A stretch of 64,000 nucleotides of DNA. It comes from Alphaproteobacteria bacterium. GTDB taxonomy: Bacteria; Pseudomonadota; Alphaproteobacteria; Micropepsales; Micropepsaceae. Of this stretch, positions 36,892 to 45,102 are shown piece after piece. The DNA is taken from NCBI GenBank assembly GCA_019241645.1, contig JAFAWQ010000029.1:1-64000 (forward strand), written 5' to 3'. The notes under the pieces are model-generated. The model did no database searches, was not told where the DNA came from, and was given only the letters and a program-made list of their open reading frames with translations. The stretch's first letter is position 1. Each line of letters begins with the position of its first letter. The translations under genes and the position numbers were made by a program.

Positions 36892-37350
36892 ATGGCCACT
36901 CCTGACTACTTCGCAGAGTTGTATGTAGCGGGTCTTTTCGCGGATGCCGGGTGGAATGTCTATTTCCCGCATCGCGACAAGGGTTTCGACTTCATTGTCT
37001 CCAAAGCAAATGGAGACCAGCAGGTAATTCGTCCGGTTCAGGTGAAGGGCAAGTATCCGACACCTGGCAAAGGCGATCGGGCCGCGTATGGGTACGTGGG
37101 CAGGCTAACCGTAACCCATCCACAGATGGTTCTAGCGATCCCCTTTTTCCCCTCCAATTGGATCACTGCACCCGCATGCACGGCATACCTGCCGATGTCT
37201 ATCGTAAGGCGAGCAAGTCGAGGATATCGATGCTTCCCGGCGACCCTACGCAGGGGAATCCCGACGCCACGACGCGATTTCAAGAAATATTTCGATAAGG
37301 CCGGGCTGGCGCATCTGGATGACAATCGCTGGGGTCACCCGCCAAATTAA
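36892..37350 (+). CDS. PD-(D/E)XK-like nuclease candidate
   Basis: A 152-residue protein with AGGAG two bases before the ATG. N-terminal YFAELYVAGLFADAGWNVYFPHRDKGFDFIVSK followed by RPVQVKGKYP fits the restriction-endonuclease core: helix with Glu, Asp in FDFIV, and Q-x-K in VQVKGK. It is divergent from the methyltransferase operon with a 278-bp gap and may be its accessory nuclease or a stand-alone one. The C-terminal part is basic. The fold call rests on short motifs only. Confidence 0.6.
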   Translation: MATPDYFAELYVAGLFADAGWNVYFPHRDKGFDFIVSKANGDQQVIRPVQVKGKYPTPGKGDRAAYGYVGRLTVTHPQMVLAIPFFPSNWITAPACTAYLPMSIVRRASRGYRCFPATLRRGIPTPRRDFKKYFDKAGLAHLDDNRWGHPPN

Positions 37351-37488
37351 AGCAAGAATGGCAGTTGCAGGCGATCGATAGGATTACGTCGCTAAGCTTT
37401 TAGCTGACCGCGAGATTTCTTTTTGCGGAACGCTAATCCTCCCCGCCACAATTCCTATCATACTTATAACCAAAGCGCGGAGTTGACG

Positions 37489-37683
37489 ATGAACCTCCCC
37501 GTCGTTGCGATCCCGTTCATACCGATTCTTGCCTATCTGATCTTGCTGCTGGCACATGGCATTCACACCTGGCTCAATCGCGATGTCTTCCCCCGAGACG
37601 GCTATATGATCGACGTGCTGATATTGCTGGCCTATGGCATGCTCTTCGGATTCTACTGCTGCCAAATCAGCGACATGGCGTGA
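37489..37683 (+). CDS. Small two-helix membrane protein
   Basis: A 64-residue protein from ATG 37489 with GGAG seven bases upstream. Two membrane helices (VVAIPFIPILAYLILLLAHGI and IDVLILLAYGMLFGFYC) joined by a polar loop HTWLNRDVFPRDGY. No known family. It is followed 20 bp later by a strong terminator. It could be an effector of a defence gene or a household membrane protein; there is nothing to decide. Confidence 0.55.
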   Translation: MNLPVVAIPFIPILAYLILLLAHGIHTWLNRDVFPRDGYMIDVLILLAYGMLFGFYCCQISDMA

Positions 37684-37702
37684 TCATTCGTCAGTTGGTC
37701 GA

Positions 37703-37729
37703 GGGCCCGCCGCTCGCGGCGGGCCCTTT
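37703..37729 (+). terminator. Intrinsic terminator
   Basis: GGGCCCGCCG (37703-37712), loop CTCG, CGGCGGGCCC (37717-37726), then TTT. A perfect 10-bp GC stem with a short T-run, between the small membrane protein gene and the convergent DUF3606 gene. Confidence 0.75.
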
Positions 37730-37756
37730 GCCGTCAACCGAGTAGGACTCCGCTTA

Positions 37757-37945
37757 CTATTTCCGTTTCAGCTTCTCGGCCTCCTTGTCGAGCGTCTTGC
37801 GGTTGTTGCCGTGCTGCCTGATCAGATTGCGCGCTTCTTCCGGCGTGGTCCCATGCATCTGAGCGAAATACTCCACCTCGTAGCCCTCGCCACCAGCTAC
37901 GCGGCTTCGGTCCTGATTGCCTACGTTTGTCCTGTCGTCTGCCAT
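37757..37945 (-). CDS. DUF3606 protein
   Basis: A 62-residue protein from ATG 37945, eight bases after GGAG. It has the family layout: MADDRTNVGNQDRSRV, an acidic middle (GGEGYEVEYFAQMHG), TPEEARNLIRQHG, and a basic tail (DKEAEKLKRK). DUF3606 proteins are small, of unknown function, and common in rhizobia-like bacteria. It is divergent from the DNA ligase gene, 60 bp apart. Confidence 0.8.
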   Translation of the reverse strand: MADDRTNVGNQDRSRVAGGEGYEVEYFAQMHGTTPEEARNLIRQHGNNRKTLDKEAEKLKRK

Positions 37946-38005
37946 TGACCTGCTCCGGTCGTTCCAAAGGCGTAAACAAAAGAGGCGGCAAAGCGTTTCA
38001 GCCAA

Positions 38006-39028
38006 ATGCCTACACGCCAACTCAGGGCCGGCGGGAAGAAGCTGAGCAGCAGCCAGCGCCAATACCGGTCGGACTTCCCTGCCGGCTTCATCAAGCCGCA
38101 GCTGTGCGAACTCGTGAAGTCGCCGCCGGTCGGCGACAACTGGGTTCATGAGGCAAAGCTCGACGGCTATCGCATGCAGATGCAGGTGCGTAGCGGCAAG
38201 AGCAGCTTCTACAGCCGAAAGGGACTCGACTGGACACATCGATTCCCGGAGATCGCGCGAGCTTGTGAGGCCTTGGGCAATGCGATCATTGACGGGGAAG
38301 TCTGTGCGGTCGGCAACGATGGCTTGCCCACCTTTGCCGGCCTGACGGACGCTCTGTCAGCCAAGCGTACCGGCGCCTTAGTCTACTATGTGTTTGATCT
38401 CATGGCTGAGGATACCGAGAGGCTGATCCCCTATCCGCTGTCCACGCGCAAGAAGGCCCTCAAACAGCTGATAAAGAAGGTGAAGCGCGGTGATCGGGAG
38501 CGTGTCGTCTATGTCGATCACCACCAGGGCGACGGAAAGGCGATGCACGAAGCCGCATGCAAAATGGGATTAGAAGGCATCGTGTCCAAGCGGATCGATG
38601 CGGCCTATCAGCCAGATGATCGGTCCGGTGTCTGGTGCAAGGCCAAATGCCGCGCCAGTCAGGAATTGGTTGTCGGAGGCTGGAAGACGACTGGCCCGGC
38701 ATTTCGGTCGTTGATCGTCGGCGCCTATCGGGGTGGCAAGTTCGTGCACGCTGGCACGGTGGGCACGGGATTCAACGCCCGCAACCTGCCTCAGCTCATG
38801 GCGGCGTTGAAAACCAGAGCCTCGTCAAAGCGGCCATTCGACAACCCCGGTCAACCGAAAGCGTCACGGGATGTGCACTGGGTCGAACCCACGCTCGTGA
38901 TCGAAGCCGAGATTGCGAGCTGGACGAGTGACAACCTGGTTCGCCAAGCCTCTTACAAGGGGCTGCGCGAAGACAAGAAGGCGAAGGACGTTGTGGTCGA
39001 GCGCGCCCAAAGGCCACCGCCAGACTGA
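38006..39028 (+). CDS. ATP-dependent DNA ligase (LigD-type ligase domain only)
   Basis: A 340-residue ligase. The adenylated Lys is K51 in EAKLDGYRM; further motifs are SRKGLDWTHRFPEI, IIDGEVCAV, YYVFDLM and EGIVSKRID, plus an OB-fold region with KCRASQELVVGGW and GTVGTGF. It lacks the polymerase and phosphoesterase parts of full LigD. Its last base overlaps the start of the exonuclease III gene, so the two form an operon for end processing and joining. No Ku gene is in the transposon. Possible roles are repair of transposition gaps or of DNA broken during defence. Confidence 0.92.
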   Translation: MPTRQLRAGGKKLSSSQRQYRSDFPAGFIKPQLCELVKSPPVGDNWVHEAKLDGYRMQMQVRSGKSSFYSRKGLDWTHRFPEIARACEALGNAIIDGEVCAVGNDGLPTFAGLTDALSAKRTGALVYYVFDLMAEDTERLIPYPLSTRKKALKQLIKKVKRGDRERVVYVDHHQGDGKAMHEAACKMGLEGIVSKRIDAAYQPDDRSGVWCKAKCRASQELVVGGWKTTGPAFRSLIVGAYRGGKFVHAGTVGTGFNARNLPQLMAALKTRASSKRPFDNPGQPKASRDVHWVEPTLVIEAEIASWTSDNLVRQASYKGLREDKKAKDVVVERAQRPPPD

Positions 39029-39921
39029 TGCGCATCGCCACCTACAACGTGAACGGCATCACCGGGCGCTTACCAGTGCTGTTGCGCTGGCTGAACGAGA
39101 CTCAGCCGAACGTCGTGTGCCTCCAGGAGTTGAGAGCACCCGACGAGAAGTTTCCTGCCGAAGCGATCCGCAAAGCCGGCTATTCTGCTGTCTGGCATGG
39201 GCAGAAAAGCTGGAACGGCGTGGCTATCCTTTCGCGGGACGCACCACCCATCGAGATACGCCGTGGACTGCCAGGCGATCCCGATGATCCTCAGAGCCGC
39301 TATCTGGAAGCCGACGTTAACGGCCTCACGGTAGGCTGCATCTATCTTCCGAACGGCAACCCGGCACCCGGCCCGAAGTTCGACTACAAGCTTGCATGGT
39401 TCAAGCGTCTCATCGTCTATGCGCGTACACTGATCAAGTCCGGCCGGCCGATCATCCTCTGCGGTGACTATAACGCCGCGCCAACGCCACTCGACGCGTA
39501 CAAGCCGGAACGGTGGGTCGGCGATGCCGTGTTCTTTCCGGAAACCCGCGCCGCATACGGCAAGTTGATCGCGCAGGGTTGGACGGACGCCGTTCGCGAA
39601 ACCCATCCGGGTGACGCGATCTACACGTACTGGGACTACTTCAGAAATGCCTTCGGCCGCAACGCGGGCATACGGATGGACCATCTACTGCTCAGCCCAG
39701 CATTGAAAACGCGCTTGAAATCGGCTGGCGTGGATCGCGAGGTTCGGGGGTGGGCCAAGACCAGCGATCATGCTCCGGCTTGGGTAGAACTAGAGAATCG
39801 TCAGAAGAAAGACCCGAAAGGGAACGCTCATTGCAAAAGATCGAGCGGCTTCACGCGGAGCACCTTCGCAAATCGCTCCACGACATCGAGAGTGGGATTG
39901 CGCAGGCCGCGCTCGATCTGA
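39028..39921 (+). CDS. xthA: Exonuclease III-like AP endonuclease
   Basis: A 297-residue metal-dependent phosphodiesterase. Marks: RIATYNVNGI, the metal Glu in LQELRAP, YLPNGNP, GDYNAAPTPLD, RMDHLLLSP and the catalytic SDHAPAWVEL. The family ends about here (residue 260); the last ~37 residues overlap the convergent XRE gene by 94 bp and are probably an extended tail. It removes 3' blocks and cuts at abasic sites. Coupled to the ligase gene. Confidence 0.92.
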   Translation: MRIATYNVNGITGRLPVLLRWLNETQPNVVCLQELRAPDEKFPAEAIRKAGYSAVWHGQKSWNGVAILSRDAPPIEIRRGLPGDPDDPQSRYLEADVNGLTVGCIYLPNGNPAPGPKFDYKLAWFKRLIVYARTLIKSGRPIILCGDYNAAPTPLDAYKPERWVGDAVFFPETRAAYGKLIAQGWTDAVRETHPGDAIYTYWDYFRNAFGRNAGIRMDHLLLSPALKTRLKSAGVDREVRGWAKTSDHAPAWVELENRQKKDPKGNAHCKRSSGFTRSTFANRSTTSRVGLRRPRSI

Positions 39922-40049
39922 CCCACATAGGTAACCGCAAGCTCCACTTCGTCAGCCAGCGCCTCCTGACTCAACCCCCGCTCTTTGCGGTACTTGCGGA
40001 CATTCGTCCCGAGGATTCGCGCCAGTCGCATATGCGAAGGCGGAACCAT
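39828..40049 (-). CDS. XRE-family regulator, restriction controller-like
   Basis: A 73-residue single helix-turn-helix protein: LGTNVRKYRKERGLSQEALADEVELAVTYVGQIERGLRNPTLDVVERFAKVLRVKPLDLL. This size and shape match the C (controller) proteins of restriction-modification systems. Start ATG 40049, or the in-frame ATG 40031. A perfect 16-bp palindrome lies at 40066-40081, directly upstream. It overlaps the exonuclease III gene tail to tail. It may control the restriction-like operon 3 kb away or the divergent gene at 40099. Confidence 0.88.
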   Translation of the reverse strand: MVPPSHMRLARILGTNVRKYRKERGLSQEALADEVELAVTYVGQIERGLRNPTLDVVERFAKVLRVKPLDLLQ

Positions 40050-40065
40050 TTCTTAATCGGCTGCC

Positions 40066-40081
40066 AGTCACTATAGTGACT
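40066..40081. promoter_or_regulatory. Perfect 16-bp palindrome, likely operator of the XRE regulator
   Basis: AGTCACTATAGTGACT is its own complement. It resembles the GACT/AGTC-containing boxes of C proteins and contains TATAGT on both strands, which could serve as -10 for the XRE gene and the divergent gene at 40099. A second palindrome, TCGCATATGCGA (40026-40037), covers the alternative start codon. Confidence 0.7.
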
Positions 40082-40098
40082 ACTTTGGGATTCCTTCT

Positions 40099-40620
40099 AT
40101 GGCTACACGATTGTCGTTCGTTGGGAAGGGCGCGTTGGTCGGCGTGGCGTTGTCTTTGCTCATTGCCCACCAAACAAACGCTGCACCACCGCCAAATAGT
40201 CCCTTTGCTCCCCCTCCTTGCGATAAGCGGTGCATGGACGAGAGCGCCAGCATGATGGCCCGAGAGATGGGAAGACGCACTGCCCTTCGCACTCGGGAGG
40301 TGTGGGATACTCTCCTGAAGGACTATCAGCGCGCCCGCTTCCGCCGCGTCTACCCCCACTTTATGAAATCAGCTAGGCCGCCATTTTGGTTCCTCTGTGG
40401 GGAAATCAACGAGACTAACGGCCTTGGAGGTTACGTGGGATGGAAACGGTTCGCAGTCGGATATGCTGACCGGGGAATCGCGATTGGGACAGAGGACGGC
40501 GGCGGTACTATGTCCGTGGGCAGCAATCTTGAGTTTTTTATAGCTCTTTGTGGCGCCAGCGCGCCACAGTCGCAAACCTTCGACAACGATTTCGCATCCG
40601 AGATGACGGCAGAGCGCTAG
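40099..40620 (+). CDS. Hypothetical secreted protein
   Basis: A 173-residue protein with a signal peptide (LVGVALSLLIAHQTNAA). The mature part starts with a Pro-rich stretch and has four cysteines (PPPCDKRCMDES, WFLCGEIN, ALCGASAP). Helix in the middle (MAREMGRRTALRTREVWDTLLKDYQRARFRRV). No family recognised. It is divergent from the XRE regulator across the palindrome and may be under its control. Confidence 0.6.
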   Translation: MATRLSFVGKGALVGVALSLLIAHQTNAAPPPNSPFAPPPCDKRCMDESASMMAREMGRRTALRTREVWDTLLKDYQRARFRRVYPHFMKSARPPFWFLCGEINETNGLGGYVGWKRFAVGYADRGIAIGTEDGGGTMSVGSNLEFFIALCGASAPQSQTFDNDFASEMTAER

Positions 40621-40892
40621 CTGGGTGCCCGGAACCGCGCTTCGTCATCCAAGTTCAGGTTCACCATCTCACGCTGCTCGATGATCGCCAGTAGATTGTC
40701 TATCATGATCGCTGCTTCCCGCAATTGCTTCTCTACGAGTTTCGCTTCGTGCTTCGCCAGCGCGACCGTTGAAGACCGCCTGCGGATTTTCGCTGATATT
40801 TTGTTTGCCGTGACGACCAATACAGTCGCCGCTTCAAGAATGTAGAATGCTTTATCGGTTATCGAGCCGGTTGGGCTGGCGGTAAGCTTCAT
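40617..40892 (-). CDS. Hypothetical helical protein
   Basis: A 91-residue protein from ATG 40892; an in-frame GTG at 40949 would overlap the upstream gene by 35 bases. One hydrophobic stretch (AFYILEAATVLVVTANKI) is followed by a charged helix (ALAKHEAKLVEKQLREAAIMIDNLLAIIEQREM). It is the gene after the nuclease-helicase on the same strand, with a 22-bp gap, so probably in its operon. No known family. Confidence 0.5.
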   Translation of the reverse strand: MKLTASPTGSITDKAFYILEAATVLVVTANKISAKIRRRSSTVALAKHEAKLVEKQLREAAIMIDNLLAIIEQREMVNLNLDDEARFRAPS

Positions 40893-40914
40893 TTCGTGGC
40901 GATTCAACAAAAGT

Positions 40915-43900
40915 TCAGCGGTGTATGATTTTTGAAACGGCTTCTGCACGCGCGAACAGATTAAGGCGGATCAAATCTTCGGTTGAACCGACCGACACAT
41001 CTTGCAATCGAGAACTCTCGACGACAATTGCAAGACACTGGGCCCGGCTGATCGCTACATTGAATCGGTTGCGGTTGAAGAGGAAATCCGTGCCGCGTAG
41101 CGCGTCATCTCCGTGGGAAGTCACCATTGACACGATCACAACGGGTGCTTCCTGACCCTGAAACTTGTCCACCGTTCCGACACGTGCAGCTTCGGGCAGC
41201 ACCCGCTTGAGCATGTTGACCTGCATGTTGAATGGCGTCACGACCAAGATGTCTTCGAGCGTGACCGGTCGTAGGGCTCCTTTTTCATCGCGAAACTCAT
41301 GTCTGAGCAGGTCTTCCACAATTTCGGCAATTGCCCTCGCCTCCTCAGCGCTGCTCTGCGTGCAGCCTTGGTGTTCGAGGACGCAGAAACTAGTCCCCGC
41401 CGGCAGCAATGCCGGGTGCGGATTGTTGCCGACGATCAACTGCCGCCGGGCTGCGGAGTCGTCCGAGGTGAGCCTTCCGTCATAGATCGCGTCTGAGATC
41501 AGATGGCAGATGCTCGGGTGCATTCGATAACTGACATTGAGAAGAATCCCTCTGTCAGGGGCAATCGTCCCTTGGTGTTGAAGGAGATATTGTAGGCAAG
41601 AGAGCCCGGTCTCACCCGGATGTACACCTTGAATGGGTTGGGCAAGCTGCATTTGGTCGCCGATGAGCACCAGATTTTCTGCGCAACCCGCCATTGCAAC
41701 GAGATTGCCAAGCGCGACCTGACCGGCCTCGTCCACGAATAGATAATCGTAGGTGTTAAGCCCCTCCCGCGCGAAGTGAAAGGCGGTGCCGCCGACAAGC
41801 CGATGCTGCAGACCAACTTCTGAGCTGTTCTTCACCGAGGTGATGAAATGGCCATCAAAATCGGACTCGGGGTCCTCCTGGCTCGCCTTTTTCACCCCAA
41901 CTAGAGAGTAGCCGTCCTCCCCCGCGCGCTTTTCGAGTTCCGAAAGCAGATTATTGATCGCCCTGTGCGAGTTCGAGGACACGCCGATCCGCTTGCCATC
42001 TTTGAGAAGCGCGAGAATTGCGTGAGACGCCGTGTAGGTTTTTCCGGAGCCCGGCGGGCCCTGTATGAACAACGTGCCGTGATCGAGATTCCGGATGACA
42101 CTGATGGTTGCGGAGACCAAGTCTTCTCCAATGGCGACCAGATCGGAGCCTTTTCGGTGATCCTGCACGTTCGGCGGATTGCGCATGAGAAAGTCCATCA
42201 ATGCGCGGTCCCCTTCCAGGCGTCCGCTCGCAAAGCGTTCTGCGAAGGCCGTGACTGCGTCGATGAGAATTTGCTGCTTCAGCGGTCTCGGCGGCAGCAG
42301 CGAGAACTCGGACGGAAGCTCATCTCGACCGACTCCGCGCCTAAGAACTAGGAGACCTTCTTCAGGACGGATGTTCTCTATGGTTCCAGCAGGTTCGAGC
42401 GTGCTGGCCATGACTGGCTTACCACCAAGCTTCAGCTTCGTGTCCTGCGGCGGAAACCGGCAGATGAGTAGATGTGACCGCTTTACGCACTCGACCATAG
42501 CCGTGGCATCGAACGTGATGCAGCCCAGGCTCTCCGCATCTTCGGTGAGCTCCTCATCAGACCAGGTCTGACGCTCAAACAGCGCCCACCATTGCGGCTT
42601 CTGCGCCCGCTGGTGAAACCAGAGAAGGTCAGCTACGAGTTCGCGAATCCTTTCGTCGGCGACACCGGATGCATGGACACGCGCCGCCAGTTGCCTGCGC
42701 GCCTGCTCCTTCGCCTCTCGTTCGTGGGATCGCGCTTCTTCTCGTTCGCTGTCTTCCGAAATAGTACTCAGCTGCTGATATACCGCTGCCGCTGGCCGTA
42801 AGCTCTCTAGCCAGTCGCGCATCTTCGCCGTCGAGGCGCAGTCTTCTTCGTTGTATTTCGCGATTTCGGCGAGCACAGCAGCGTCCTGGGACAGACGCCA
42901 TTTCTCGTACTCGATGATGCTGTCGCCGGCGCTCGCGACCTGTCCGGCACGACCGCCCCAATAGATTTTCTCCAAATCCTTAAGCGAATAGCTTTCGGTA
43001 GAGGCCCTGATTCCTTGCCTTGCTATACGGTACAGATCGACAAAGCGATGGTTGCGCAGCAGATCGTCGAGCTCCGCCTCCATAGTCCCATACCGCATCG
43101 CCAGCCGCTTGAATGCGGTGGGCTCATACTGTGCATAGTGAAAGATATGAGCATCCGGAAACTTGGCTACATGCGCCGAGATCGTTCGCATGACCTGTTC
43201 GAATGCGGCTTTTTCCTCTTCGGGTGTGTGGGCCCAGAACGGGAGGTAGACCGGCCTGTCTGAATCCACCAGCGGGCCGTAGACTCCGAAGAGGTATTCG
43301 AGTCCATTGGGATAGAGCGGATCGCCTTCCAGATCGAGAAACAGATCGCCAGGTTGCGGACTGGGTAAAAGACAGAACCCGCGACCTTGCTCGACAGGAA
43401 GCACCTCGGCGGAATGGACGCCGGTCTGCTCAGCCCGCTTCTGGAGGCGCGCCTGCGCTGCGAGCTTCGGCACCGTCTCTTCTCCAATGCCCTTGACCAA
43501 TGTTCCCGGCGCGAGTTGTGCCAGGTCTGACATCGTTTCGACGCCGGCAGCGTCAAGTTTGAGCAGCTGACTTGACCGGAGGCCCGCAACGAAGATCGGG
43601 CTGTCTGCCTTTCGCCACTCGTCCTTACACCGGGATCGGTAACCGCAGCGCTCGCAGGCGCCACACTTGAGGGGGCGCGTGCTGCGATGTTCATTATCGG
43701 CAAACTCCTCCAGCCGTCGCATCAAGCGCGCCGTAATGTATTCAGTCTCCCGCAAATCGAAACGTTCGGGCTCCGGTGCGGAGACGTGGATCATGCCATC
43801 GCTAATTGGGACACCGACCACTCGATTCAATAACTGGGCGTAGACCGCGATTTGCAAGACGTGGTCGCGTTTGGCCTTCTTCGAAAGTTTGGCATCCTCG

Positions 43901-44439
43901 GGGCAGTAGTTTCCGTTGCCTCCGCTTCCATCTCGCGACAGAAAATCCGGGAAGCCGATCCACCTTCCCGCTGTGAGCGCCCCCTGGTAGATGAGGGCTG
44001 CCCCTTGCTGGATAGCGTCCGTTGTCAGGCGAACGCGATCTTCAATGGAAACGCCACTGGTCGGTATTCGTACGGCACGTTGACCGGCTCTCTGCTCCAG
44101 TTTTTCCAAGACGGCCGCTTCGTGCTCCAGCCCCTTTTTCCAGAGTAAGGCCTGCGTTTCGTCTTGCGGATCGGAGGGCGCTTCGCCGGCAAGCCACAAG
44201 GCGACCCGGTGAGGACAGCCCATAAATTCGGCGAGCCGCGTTGCCGAAAGCAGTTTCGCGCCTGCTATTCGAGACTCGAAAACCGCCGCGACCAATCCGC
44301 TGCCCCCCTTTTTCGCGCCTATGATAGCACCGCGCTCCCTAAAGGGCTGTCTAGGGAGGGCTTCAGCCGTGCTTGGCGCCGGACGAACCACAGATTTTTG
44401 GGTGCTAACGTTGTGTGGCGCCGTCGATTTTCGGGTCAT
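40915..44439 (-). CDS. RecB-like nuclease fused to superfamily 1 helicase (TM0106/Dna2-like)
   Basis: A 1174-residue protein; I prefer ATG 44439, nine bases after AAGAG, over the GTG at 44457. Order: RecB-type nuclease at ~60-280 with a Cys cluster (CGACERCGYRSRC) as in iron-sulphur Dna2/AddB-like nucleases, a helix-hairpin-helix region, an RNase H-like domain (GDLFLDLEGDPLY ... YNEEDCAST), then a helicase with GPPGSGKTYTAS, FVDEAGQVAL, VDKFQGQEAPVVI and FNVAISRAQ. Such TM0106-type proteins are common in defence islands. An XRE gene is divergent, and its probable operator lies in the promoter of this gene. Confidence 0.86.
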   Translation of the reverse strand: MTRKSTAPHNVSTQKSVVRPAPSTAEALPRQPFRERGAIIGAKKGGSGLVAAVFESRIAGAKLLSATRLAEFMGCPHRVALWLAGEAPSDPQDETQALLWKKGLEHEAAVLEKLEQRAGQRAVRIPTSGVSIEDRVRLTTDAIQQGAALIYQGALTAGRWIGFPDFLSRDGSGGNGNYCPEDAKLSKKAKRDHVLQIAVYAQLLNRVVGVPISDGMIHVSAPEPERFDLRETEYITARLMRRLEEFADNEHRSTRPLKCGACERCGYRSRCKDEWRKADSPIFVAGLRSSQLLKLDAAGVETMSDLAQLAPGTLVKGIGEETVPKLAAQARLQKRAEQTGVHSAEVLPVEQGRGFCLLPSPQPGDLFLDLEGDPLYPNGLEYLFGVYGPLVDSDRPVYLPFWAHTPEEEKAAFEQVMRTISAHVAKFPDAHIFHYAQYEPTAFKRLAMRYGTMEAELDDLLRNHRFVDLYRIARQGIRASTESYSLKDLEKIYWGGRAGQVASAGDSIIEYEKWRLSQDAAVLAEIAKYNEEDCASTAKMRDWLESLRPAAAVYQQLSTISEDSEREEARSHEREAKEQARRQLAARVHASGVADERIRELVADLLWFHQRAQKPQWWALFERQTWSDEELTEDAESLGCITFDATAMVECVKRSHLLICRFPPQDTKLKLGGKPVMASTLEPAGTIENIRPEEGLLVLRRGVGRDELPSEFSLLPPRPLKQQILIDAVTAFAERFASGRLEGDRALMDFLMRNPPNVQDHRKGSDLVAIGEDLVSATISVIRNLDHGTLFIQGPPGSGKTYTASHAILALLKDGKRIGVSSNSHRAINNLLSELEKRAGEDGYSLVGVKKASQEDPESDFDGHFITSVKNSSEVGLQHRLVGGTAFHFAREGLNTYDYLFVDEAGQVALGNLVAMAGCAENLVLIGDQMQLAQPIQGVHPGETGLSCLQYLLQHQGTIAPDRGILLNVSYRMHPSICHLISDAIYDGRLTSDDSAARRQLIVGNNPHPALLPAGTSFCVLEHQGCTQSSAEEARAIAEIVEDLLRHEFRDEKGALRPVTLEDILVVTPFNMQVNMLKRVLPEAARVGTVDKFQGQEAPVVIVSMVTSHGDDALRGTDFLFNRNRFNVAISRAQCLAIVVESSRLQDVSVGSTEDLIRLNLFARAEAVSKIIHR

Positions 44440-44493
44440 TTCAATCCACTCTTCCACTGCGAATCACGGCCCCGGCTCAATGTCGCCTTTAGA

Positions 44494-44523
44494 GTCATAT
44501 AGCTCTTTAAGAGACAATGTCAA
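44494..44523 (-). promoter_or_regulatory. Promoter of the nuclease-helicase gene with operator in the spacer
   Basis: Minus strand TTGACA (44523-44518), 18-bp spacer, TATGAC (44499-44494). The spacer holds the palindrome CTCTTTAAGAG (44503-44513). Binding there would block the polymerase. The divergent XRE gene starts at 44542. Confidence 0.65.
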
Positions 44524-44541
44524 TCGGCGTGGATTGGCCCA

Positions 44542-44829
44542 GTGACACAAAGTTCTCGACAGCTATCCGGACCTCAGCTTCGCGCGGCCCGAGCGCTCGC
44601 AGGGATTTCAGGAGAGGAATTGGCGGCGCGAACGAATCTGAGTCTCAAAACAATTCGGCGCGCAGAGAGTGAGCGCGGTCCAGTCAAGCTCACACGGGCA
44701 AACACTGAGCTCCTTATTTCGGCGCTGGAAGCGTTGGGGGTTCAGTTCTTGGACGAGGACAAGAATGGCGGAGTTGGCGTGCGTTTCGCCGTGAATGCGA
44801 GCCGGAAACGGCACCCGGTCGCCAAGTAG
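44542..44829 (+). CDS. XRE-family regulator, divergent from the nuclease-helicase
   Basis: A 95-residue protein with GTG start. Helix-turn-helix: LSGPQLRAARALAGISGEELAARTNLSLKTIRRAE, then LTRANTELLISALEALGVQFLDEDKNGGVGVRF, a form common in alphaproteobacteria. It most likely represses the nuclease-helicase gene through the palindrome in that promoter and perhaps itself. No sensor domain is present, so the trigger is unknown. Confidence 0.85.
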   Translation: MTQSSRQLSGPQLRAARALAGISGEELAARTNLSLKTIRRAESERGPVKLTRANTELLISALEALGVQFLDEDKNGGVGVRFAVNASRKRHPVAK

Positions 44830-45102
44830 CGGCAATGAACATCTTGCAGTTGTCCGCCAGTCCGAGTCCGATAGAGTCTTAAAAATCGACGGCGGTCCAT
44901 TTTCTTGACGAGGTTCAAGGTCCGTGAGACTGTCCTTTCTCCGGTCAGCCAGAGATTCGCGCGACGCGCTTTTGCGCTGACCAGGTTTCCCCGCTTCGAC
45001 TGAGATGGCGCGCCCCAGCCTCTAACTCGTTGCATTCCTCAACCCAGGCCCGTCGCTGACGGCCAGGCCGCACCAGTGCGGCTCCATCGCAGGATTTCGA
45101 CT

